Source of the DNA: CAYQUC01 sp964514215
GTDB lineage: Bacteria > Pseudomonadota > Gammaproteobacteria > UBA6429 > Thiohalophilaceae
NCBI GenBank assembly: GCA_964514215.1
Contig: CAZEPW010000086.1
Span: 1 to 9,474, forward strand
Length of the DNA: 9,474 bases
Reading direction: 5' to 3'
The stretch's first letter is position 1; each line of letters opens with the position of its first letter. This document shows positions 1 through 5,015 of the stretch, in pieces. A program made the position numbers and the translations under genes. A model generated the notes under the pieces. That model saw nothing but the letters and a program-made list of their open reading frames with translations. It ran no database searches and was not told where the DNA came from.

Positions 1-2
1 CG

Positions 3-125
3 ATTAAAGCTGCGGAAAGCTTCCCGTGGAAAAAAACGCGCGAGCAAGCATTACAGTCGGGCTGGCAACCGTCGGGTGTGGGTGAAGGGGCATGGCAGCG
101 GAACAGCGCGAGTAATGCGGCTTAG
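3..125 (+). CDS. C-terminal end of an unidentified protein (partial)
   Basis: An open frame enters from the left edge and stops at TAG 123-125, giving about 40 residues. They include FPWKKTREQALQSGW followed by a Gly/Ser/Ala-rich tail ending SNAA. I do not recognise the family. This stretch is about 59% G+C by hand count of the first 120 bases, much richer than the AT-rich DNA just after the stop, which supports coding or a different origin. The frame starting at base 1 is also open, as far as a TGA at 127-129, and would give a very basic peptide. I prefer this frame because its residue composition looks more like a normal soluble protein, but the choice is not certain. No convincing terminator follows. 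Confidence 0.45.
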   Translation: MKAAESFPWKKTREQALQSGWQPSGVGEGAWQRNSASNAA

Positions 126-213
126 CTGATTTAATCATTGGAATACTGACTAAGCTCCGTTCTGTGTACTAAAAATAGTAGTGCCTACCCCTTAATCTTG
201 AGGTTTTAATTTT

Positions 214-248
214 AGATTCCGGCTCAGAATATTACCGAAGTGACGGTT
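214..248 (-). repeat. Decayed inverted copy of the window's repeat family
   Basis: Read on the minus strand, this 35-base stretch matches 7081-7115, the junction palindrome of the tandem array, at 29 of 35 positions by hand alignment. It keeps the CCGGCTCA block and the flanking TGACGGTT end. Identity fades on both sides, with only about half the bases matching in the next 19. It looks like an old, truncated copy in the opposite orientation. Confidence 0.6.
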
Positions 249-361
249 ATTTTAAAATTTGGGTTTCACTAAATAACCATTGTCTTTCTGCCAAACTATA
301 TTTCAGGTAAGTTAATAAAATCGTCTTTTAAAAAGTCAAAATCTTATGTGTGTATATGGAT

Positions 362-375
362 TTGATGTAAATCAA
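362..375. promoter_or_regulatory. FNR/Anr-type binding site
   Basis: The 14 bases read TTGAT-GTAA-ATCAA, a full match to the palindromic consensus TTGAT-N4-ATCAA of the oxygen-responsive regulator FNR and its relatives. The half-site TTGAT recurs at 396-400 without a good partner. The nearest downstream gene is the PhnD-like binding protein, whose ATG lies about 245 bases away, so the site would need a distant promoter or a long leader. No good -10 element sits at the class II position (about 398-403). The motif is seen directly; regulation by FNR is inferred. Confidence 0.5.
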
Positions 376-542
376 TTCGTAGTCATTTGTAAAATTGATT
401 TTAACTGTGCGCTTTGACACATAAATAGTAGTCTAAAAAAAATTATGTAAAGTAATACTTATAAATAGTTTAATAATTAAATAAATTCTCTTCTTGGATC
501 ATTATTTTTGTAATAATAATACTTATTGTAATATTTGATGTA

Positions 543-548
543 TATAAT
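543..548 (+). promoter_or_regulatory. Candidate -10 element for the PhnD-like gene
   Basis: A perfect TATAAT lies 71 bases before the ATG at 620, predicting a leader of about 65 bases. No good -35 hexamer is present at 16-18 bases spacing. A TG pair at 539-540 is one base away from the extended -10 position. In such AT-rich DNA this could be chance. Confidence 0.3.
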
Positions 549-619
549 CAAATTAAAGTTTATTTAATGACCCGCCTTTAGACTTAAATTAACAAGTTTG
601 CGAGTATAGGATTTTGACA

Positions 620-1447
620 ATGTATTTTAGACGGTATCAAATATTGTTTACGATGATGTTGCTGTTATCGTGTCAACAAATTTGGGCTGCTGATATTATT
701 ATGTCTGCACCACCACGTGAAAATAAACAGCAAGCAGAAGCGTTATATAACCCCTTAGCAAAAGCGTTTAGTGACGTTTTGGGGCGAACAGTACGTTATG
801 TTTATCCTGATAATTGGATAAAATATCAGCTTGATATGCGTAGTGGAAAATATGATATTGCCTTTGATGGGCCGCATTTTGCTTCGTGGCGGATTAAGCA
901 TTTAAATCATGAATTACTGGTTAAATTAACCGGTTCAATTAAGTTTGTGACTTTGGTGCGGCGTAAGGATAAAAGCGTATCTTCATTAAAAGACTTGGTT
1001 GGTAAAAAGATTTGCAGTATCTCACCACCTAATTTATCGGCGTTAACATTATTGGGTAGCTATAAGAATCCGGTTCGGCAGCCGATTTTATACGGTATTC
1101 GTGGTGGCATGAAAAACGTTGTGAGTCGATTTTATGCGGGTGCGTGTGATGCTGCGGTTATTCGCACGCGTTATTATAAAAAGAATTTTACGTTGAAGCA
1201 GCGTTATAAGATTAGAGTTGTTAATCAGTCTTCGCCTTTACCAAATCAGGCTTTTACGGTTAGTAAAAACCTCTCGGCGGTTGAAATAGCGAAATTGGCG
1301 AGTGCTATTGAAACGGGGTTTGCTAAAAAAGCTATCCATCCGATTGCGCAACGCTTTGGTGGCTCTAAGGCCGAATTTTTGGCTGCAAGTACGTCGGAAT
1401 ATTTTGATCAACGGTTATTGCTCGAAGGCACTGTGTTAGGCTGGTAA
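620..1447 (+). CDS. PhnD-like phosphate/phosphite/phosphonate-type periplasmic binding protein
   Basis: A 275-residue exported solute-binding protein of the PhnD-like family. Residues 1-24 form a signal peptide: FRRYQ, then a hydrophobic core, ending QIWA before ADIIM. An LLSC at 15-18 could be a weak lipobox, so a lipoprotein is possible. Family hallmarks are the SAPPREN segment (29-35), YNPLAKAFSDVLG (43-55), YDIAFDGPHFASWR (78-91), and FYAGACDAAVIRT near residues 171-183. I chose ATG 620 over TTG 614 because the AGG at 608-610 is 9 bases before the ATG but only 3 before the TTG. No ABC permease or ATPase is adjacent, so it is an orphan. Such stand-alone members may feed a transporter encoded elsewhere or act as periplasmic sensors. 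The ligand cannot be read from sequence. An FNR-like site lies upstream. Confidence 0.85.
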   Translation: MYFRRYQILFTMMLLLSCQQIWAADIIMSAPPRENKQQAEALYNPLAKAFSDVLGRTVRYVYPDNWIKYQLDMRSGKYDIAFDGPHFASWRIKHLNHELLVKLTGSIKFVTLVRRKDKSVSSLKDLVGKKICSISPPNLSALTLLGSYKNPVRQPILYGIRGGMKNVVSRFYAGACDAAVIRTRYYKKNFTLKQRYKIRVVNQSSPLPNQAFTVSKNLSAVEIAKLASAIETGFAKKAIHPIAQRFGGSKAEFLAASTSEYFDQRLLLEGTVLGW

Positions 1448-1489
1448 AGTTTGTTGTGTGAGCGCGCGCTTAGTGACATAATTAAATTA

Positions 1490-1681
1490 TCATCTTTGGT
1501 ATTTTGATAGTAAAGTGCGTAAATCATTGATGAAATTATTGTAGTTGATGCCGTTTATTTCAATATTACCCGATAGACTTATTTTGGTTTCAAGTTGTAT
1601 GTTACCGTCAAAATCGGCTATTGCATCTATTTTGATGTCATTCAAATGTTCGGTGGGCAAATAAGTTTGTTCTCGGTCCAT
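1490..1681 (-). CDS. Small protein of unknown function (63 aa)
   Basis: I do not recognise this protein. The ATG at 1679-1681 has a near-ideal ribosome site, AAGGAG at 1690-1695, 8 bases upstream. The frame extends further to an ATG at 1706-1708 (72 residues), but that start has no such site and would bury the SD inside the gene, so the 63-residue form is preferred. The product starts MDREQTYLPTEH, is acidic in its first half, has an alternating polar/hydrophobic middle (about 16-46) that suggests short beta strands, and ends in a likely helix, INDLRTLLSKYQR. It has no signal peptide, cysteine or membrane segment, so it is probably cytoplasmic. It converges on the PhnD-like gene, with 42 bases between the stops, and diverges from the outer-membrane gene. 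Confidence 0.6.
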   Translation of the reverse strand: MDREQTYLPTEHLNDIKIDAIADFDGNIQLETKISLSGNIEINGINYNNFINDLRTLLSKYQR

Positions 1682-1689
1682 ATGCCACT

Positions 1690-1695
1690 CTCCTT
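1690..1695 (-). promoter_or_regulatory. Strong ribosome binding site that fixes the start of the 63-residue protein
   Basis: Minus-strand AAGGAG followed by 8 bases and ATG (1679-1681). It lies downstream of the alternative ATG at 1706-1708 and therefore argues for the shorter protein. Confidence 0.65.
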
Positions 1696-1724
1696 GTTGA
1701 TCAGTCATTTATTGGTATATTGTA

Positions 1725-1730
1725 ATTATA
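1725..1730 (-). promoter_or_regulatory. Candidate -10 element for the 63-residue protein
   Basis: On the minus strand this reads TATAAT, predicting a start of transcription near 1718 and a leader of about 37 bases to the ATG at 1681. The -35 position at 17 bases spacing reads ATAACG, a poor match, so the call rests on the -10 alone. Confidence 0.35.
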
Positions 1731-1881
1731 TTTGTGCGGTTTTGTAGCGTTATTAGTGTGACATACCACGTTGTTTAATAATCAATTAATTTTTGATTGC
1801 TGTAAAGTAATTTTATAGCATTATTATTTTTGTTATATCACAATTATTAGTAATTTATTTATAAGATCTTGTTTTCAAGGT

Positions 1882-1911
1882 ATGTCAGTCATAAAGGTAT
1901 TGAGGTATAAT
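1882..1911 (+). promoter_or_regulatory. Candidate promoter of the outer-membrane protein gene
   Basis: A -35 candidate ATGTCA (1882-1887, 4 of 6 matches) is 18 bases before a perfect TATAAT (1906-1911). This predicts transcription from about 1918 and a 40-base leader. The -35 lies within the right arm of a 9-base inverted repeat whose other arm is at 1759-1767. Confidence 0.45.
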
Positions 1912-1958
1912 TATGTTTAATTTATGTTCACTTTTATTTGTTGTATAGGAATTTTATT

Positions 1959-2552
1959 ATGTCGCTAATTAAAAGGATTTACTTGTTTTCTTTTATTGTT
2001 TTATTGTCTAACGCTTCTGCTTTTGCAAGTGGTATTGAAGGCAGTTATGGTTTTGGTTTTGCCACTGGTTCTTATCAGCTTAAAGCCAGTGAAGGTACAC
2101 TTGATGATATTTCATATGCATCACCGATTCATTTATTCTACATGGCTGAAATGGGATCAACATCGCGTTTAACGGCTGAATTTTTTCATTATAGTATGAA
2201 GTTTGAAAGCAAACCGAATGATACTATGGGGGCTCAAGTATTAAATTCTGGTGTGAATTTATTGTATGAAGAAGAAATTAAGTTTTCGAATTCATTTAGA
2301 CCTATTTTGGGTGCGGGGCTGTCAGTGTCTAAGTTAGTACAAACTGCGCGTCATGATACGGATGCCAATGGAAATTTAAAAACCCAATATGCCGATAAAG
2401 ATGAATTTACTACATCGTTAATATTTTCTGCGGGTTATGATTTTCAAGTGACTGACAGCATGGTGCTTTATACACGTGTTATGCAATCATTGGGAATTTC
2501 AAACGATTTAACGGAAACACAGTTTTTAGTTGCATTTATGTTTCGCAAGTAA
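1959..2552 (+). CDS. Small outer-membrane beta-barrel protein
   Basis: A 197-residue exported protein. Residues 1-23 are a signal peptide with a KR pair, a hydrophobic core and an AFA cleavage site. The mature part alternates polar and nonpolar residues with many aromatics, starting GIEGSYGFGFATGSYQL and including FRPILGAGLSVSKL, LIFSAGYDFQVT and a final strand FLVAFMFRK. This is the pattern of an 8-stranded OmpA/OmpW-size barrel of the outer-membrane beta-barrel domain class. Function is unknown; such proteins can be structural, adhesive or small porins. I chose ATG 1959 over TTG 1938 because AGGA (1947-1950) stands 8 bases before the ATG, and the signal peptide then begins normally. The gene has its own likely promoter and a hairpin terminator, so it is probably monocistronic. 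Confidence 0.75.
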   Translation: MSLIKRIYLFSFIVLLSNASAFASGIEGSYGFGFATGSYQLKASEGTLDDISYASPIHLFYMAEMGSTSRLTAEFFHYSMKFESKPNDTMGAQVLNSGVNLLYEEEIKFSNSFRPILGAGLSVSKLVQTARHDTDANGNLKTQYADKDEFTTSLIFSAGYDFQVTDSMVLYTRVMQSLGISNDLTETQFLVAFMFRK

Positions 2553-2565
2553 TGAGTAAATTGAT

Positions 2566-2595
2566 TGCTGCTAGTGGTTAACACCACTAGCAGCA
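2566..2595. terminator. Hairpin terminator between convergent genes
   Basis: A perfect 13-base stem (2566-2578 with 2583-2595) and a four-base loop TAAC lie between the outer-membrane gene and the esterase gene, which converge here. Neither side has a long T run; the plus side continues TTGTCCTT. The position and stem strength suggest a bidirectional terminator or an RNA-stabilising 3' hairpin. Confidence 0.7.
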
Positions 2596-2625
2596 TTGTC
2601 CTTCCGGTTTAGGTGCAATAATGTA

Positions 2626-3664
2626 TTAGTCTATTTCTTCCACTATTTGTTTGGCTATAATTTGATGTACTCGGCTGGTGGGATGTCTTTCATCAAAAAA
2701 GATATAGCTCGGAAAATTTGCACCAAAGTTACAGCCATCATTAAATGTTAGGGTTGCTGTGCTAAAACAGGCATCGGTAGTGTTGCTAAAACCTAGATCT
2801 TGAGCATCTTCAAGTAGCTCGTTAAATGCTTGGTAGAGATCAAACGTTTCTATTTTGATGTCACTGTCNNNNNNNNNNNNNNNNNNNNNNNNNNNNNNNN
2901 NNNNNNNNNNNNNNNNNNNNNNNNNNNNNNNNNNNNNNNNNNNNNNNNNNNNNNNNNNNNNNNNNNNNGATGTCACTGTCGTGTTTAATATCTTTAAGGC
3001 TTTGTTCTAGAGTTTTATTGTAGCGGTTCACTAAGTTATTCGCGTAATCGACTAGTGCGGGATTTTGTAATGCTGCAGTGCTAATTAGTGGTGTGATGCT
3101 AATATCAACTACATTGACAACTAAAAATGCTTCTGCCCCGGCATTAATTAATGTTTGTATTTGTTGTTTCTCGGCTATCACTCCGGCATCGATTAGTTGC
3201 TCGGCGGCATTAATGTCGGGGTTTTGAGCTGCATCAAAAACATCATTACCACCAGTAATCATCACATATAAGGCATCTTTAGGGGCACTGGCATTTTGAT
3301 TCGCTAAGAATGCGGCAACCTGCGCAGTTAAATCAATCGGACTGTCTCCTGCTGAACGAGCACCTGCAACGGCATAATTACCACCAGCAGCTAAGCCTAA
3401 TAAATAAAGTGAGGCATCGGCTTTTAGGTTAAGTGATGCGGCAATAGTGTCAACTGCTATTAAACCATTACTCACACGATTATTAAAAAATGGCGGATTT
3501 GGAAAGTCGCCACGAATCGAGGCGAGGTTACCAGTATCGGATAAGCTATCGCCAAAGATAAAAATTTTGTTGTATGTTGGATCGGCCCAAGTAATGGGGC
3601 TAGTGATTAGTGCTACTAACAGCAATGTTAAACGGCGCCATTGATTAAATGTGTTTGAGTTCAT
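2626..3664 (-). CDS. Secreted SGNH/GDSL esterase or lipase, interrupted by an assembly gap
   Basis: A GDSL-family serine hydrolase, expected to cleave ester bonds in lipids or small esters outside the cytoplasm. Residues 1-27 form a signal peptide ending PITWA. Block I is FIFGDSLSDTGNL with nucleophile Ser40. Block II is the NYAVAGA segment (96-101). Block III is GGND (138-141). The catalytic Asp and His lie in FFDERHPTSRVHQ near the end. Paired cysteines (DACF and DGCNF) match this subfamily. The N run 2869-2968 splits the gene, but both flanks carry the same 12 bases, encoding DSDI. Merging them gives a continuous 308-residue protein in one frame, a normal length, with Asp287 and His290. 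The start is supported by GGAGAT (3671-3676), 6 bases upstream of the ATG. Substrate unknown; thermolabile-hemolysin or phospholipase-like activity is possible. Confidence 0.85.
2869..2968. other. Assembly gap of exactly 100 Ns
   Basis: The round size suggests a placeholder gap of unknown true length. The 12 bases GATGTCACTGTC occur immediately on both sides (2857-2868 and 2969-2980), as expected if two contigs overlap by 12 bases and were never merged. Confidence 0.95.
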
Positions 3665-3831
3665 TTGCTTATCTCCGTATTTTGAAATGAGTTGAATTTT
3701 ATTATTTTACTTTTGTTAATGTATTTATATCATATTTTGCTGGGTATTTAATTTTACTTCGATTAATAAGCGGCTATACCATGAATTGTTGTGGGCTGTT
3801 GTTATACTTTATGGGTGCCGCGCAATAGAAA

Positions 3832-3993
3832 TTAAAATACCGGAAGCTCCATTGTTTGAAATACAACATAGATAACTAAAAGTAGACTAATTATTTTCAT
3901 GGCTCGTTCTGTTGTATGTAACATAATATAATGAATAATGTCTTTTAGCGTTTTTAGTGAAAAAAACAAATGAATAAAACTTGGTATTCCCAT
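3832..3993 (-). CDS. Possible 53-residue membrane peptide
   Basis: I do not recognise this product. From ATG 3993 it runs MGIPSFIHLFFSLKTLKD and ends with a hydrophobic segment, KIISLLLVIYVVF (about 33-45), which could span a membrane once. Support for translation is GGAG at 4000-4003, 6 bases before the ATG, and a perfect minus-strand TATAAT at 4014-4019. An in-frame TTG at 4012-4014 would lengthen it but lacks a ribosome site. Against it: no homology I can name, low-complexity AT-rich DNA, and overlap with the space where the divergent nuclease gene must have its promoter. It may equally be leader DNA. If real, it lies upstream of the esterase on the same strand, with 167 bases between them. 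Confidence 0.35.
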   Translation of the reverse strand: MGIPSFIHLFFSLKTLKDIIHYIMLHTTERAMKIISLLLVIYVVFQTMELPVF

Positions 3994-4013
3994 ATCAATC
4001 TCCAGTTTGGTCA

Positions 4014-4019
4014 ATTATA
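4014..4019 (-). promoter_or_regulatory. Candidate -10 element for the 53-residue peptide
   Basis: The minus strand reads TATAAT here, predicting transcription from about 4007 and a short leader carrying the GGAG ribosome site. The -35 region is weak. The same bases lie within the leader of the divergent nuclease gene. Confidence 0.3.
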
Positions 4020-4033
4020 AGGATCCATATTCC

Positions 4034-4972
4034 ATGCCAAATCGTATTGTAGCTTTTGTTTTATTTTGTATGTTATCTATACAACTTGTTTCTGCTGCTT
4101 GTGTAAAAACCAGTGATGAACTAATTCCTGTAAACAAATATTATGCCGGAACTGAAAAGTTATTCGCAACAGATTTGCATAAGGCATTGAATAACATCAT
4201 TAAAGGCCATAAGGCGTTTAAGTACAGTCCTTGTTTGTGGTCGATTTTAAAAGAGTCGGATGTTGATCCCCGAAACACTAATAATGTGATTGGCTTTTAT
4301 ACGCGTCGCTCTATTAAAAAATCACGACAAGTTTCTGGCAGGGGTAATTCAAATGATTGGAATCGTGAACATATTTGGGCTAAGTCGCATGGTTTTAAAA
4401 GCCGCAATCAATTTGCTCATACCGATGCTCACCATATTCGCGCGACTGATGTGAGTGTTAATGCTGACCGGGGTAATCGTGATTTTGCCAATGGCGGTAA
4501 GCCGAATAAAGAATGCCAGCAATGCAAAATGGCAACACTGAGTAATGGTGCTGCCGGAACGTGGGAAAGCCCTGATGTGGTCAAAGGGGATACTGCGCGC
4601 ATGATGTTTTACATGGCGGTTCGCTACGATGGAAATGATAAGAGTCAAACACCCGATTTGGTGCTGGTGGATAGCACAACTAAAGTGGGAGAACCCAGAT
4701 TTGGTCAGTTATGTACTTTACTTGCTTGGCACAAACGCGATCCGGTTTCGAGTGAAGAACGATTACGTAACGAGGTTATCTATAAATGGCAGGGGAATCG
4801 AAACCCCTTTATTGATCATCCGGAGTTTGCTGATTTAATCTGGGCAGGAAAATGTGGTTTAAAACAGCCTGCTACTGCTGTGCCTGGTGATAAAACGTTG
4901 ATACTTGAACACATTGAACGGATTGAGTCAGAATTAAAACAACTACGTAATCGGGTTATGAGTTTACAGTAG
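4034..4972 (+). CDS. Exported endonuclease I family nuclease (EndA/Vvn type)
   Basis: A 312-residue nuclease of the endonuclease I family (beta-beta-alpha metal fold), which cuts DNA and often RNA without strong sequence preference in the periplasm or medium. Residues 1-21 form a signal peptide ending LVSA. The catalytic block is WNREHIWAKSHGF (109-121), with general-base candidate His113 after Glu112. DAHHIRATDVSVNADRGN (131-148) follows and supplies the metal-site Asn143. A second conserved block is NEVIYKWQGNRNPFIDHPEF (246-265). Cysteines 161 and 164 resemble the disulphide-forming pairs of periplasmic relatives. The last 25 residues (LILEHIERIESELKQLRNRVM) form a short coiled-coil-like helix outside the core. 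ATG 4034 is chosen over TTG 4007 because AAGGA (4019-4023) is 10 bases upstream and the signal peptide then starts cleanly. Likely roles are nutrient scavenging from nucleic acids or limiting DNA uptake. Confidence 0.88.
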   Translation: MPNRIVAFVLFCMLSIQLVSAACVKTSDELIPVNKYYAGTEKLFATDLHKALNNIIKGHKAFKYSPCLWSILKESDVDPRNTNNVIGFYTRRSIKKSRQVSGRGNSNDWNREHIWAKSHGFKSRNQFAHTDAHHIRATDVSVNADRGNRDFANGGKPNKECQQCKMATLSNGAAGTWESPDVVKGDTARMMFYMAVRYDGNDKSQTPDLVLVDSTTKVGEPRFGQLCTLLAWHKRDPVSSEERLRNEVIYKWQGNRNPFIDHPEFADLIWAGKCGLKQPATAVPGDKTLILEHIERIESELKQLRNRVMSLQ

Positions 4973-4978
4973 CATCGT

Positions 4979-5008
4979 TTGGCGGTTCAATGCGAATTTT
5001 GCTATTAT
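4979..5008 (+). promoter_or_regulatory. Candidate promoter placing transcription start at the ubiD ATG
   Basis: TTGGCG (4979-4984, 4 of 6 matches) is 18 bases before TATTAT (5003-5008, 5 of 6). Transcription would begin at about 5014-5016, on or next to the A of the ubiD start codon, and no Shine-Dalgarno sequence precedes that codon. This fits a leaderless mRNA. The alternative is read-through from the nuclease gene, which ends 43 bases upstream. Confidence 0.4.
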
Positions 5009-5015
5009 CCTGCAG

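Larger units (their letters stand above)
126..619. other. Long AT-rich intergenic region with regulatory signals
   Basis: About 490 bases without a convincing gene. It contains a decayed inverted copy of the window's repeat family (214-248), an 8-base inverted repeat GGTTATTT/AAATAACC (245-252 and 271-278), a perfect FNR-type palindrome (362-375), an isolated TTGACA (414-419) without a good -10 partner, and a TATAAT (543-548) close to the next gene. The only short frames are of the kind AT-rich DNA gives by chance. The region most likely serves as the control region of the downstream binding-protein gene, but its length leaves room for a small RNA that I cannot demonstrate. Confidence 0.5.

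Noticed and set aside
345..416. 23-residue open frame starting ATG TGT GTA
   Set aside because: No ribosome site, it overlaps the FNR-like box, and such a short frame is expected by chance.
414..419. Consensus -35 TTGACA
   Set aside because: The position 17 bases downstream reads AAAAAA and no acceptable -10 occurs at 15-19 bases, so it is not called as a promoter.
1461..1470. Self-complementary AGCGCGCGCT between convergent genes
   Set aside because: A palindrome with no loop and no T run; it is a weak hairpin and not a convincing terminator.
1780..1800. ATCAA and TTGAT half sites as a second FNR box
   Set aside because: The halves are in reversed order and wrongly spaced for TTGAT-N4-ATCAA.
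3447..3644. Plus-strand open frame opposite the esterase
   Set aside because: It lies fully inside the well-supported esterase gene on the other strand and has no family features.
2626..3664. Two separate genes or a frameshifted esterase pseudogene
   Set aside because: The frame mismatch arises from the arbitrary 100-N gap; merging the duplicated 12-mer restores one frame and a complete catalytic set.
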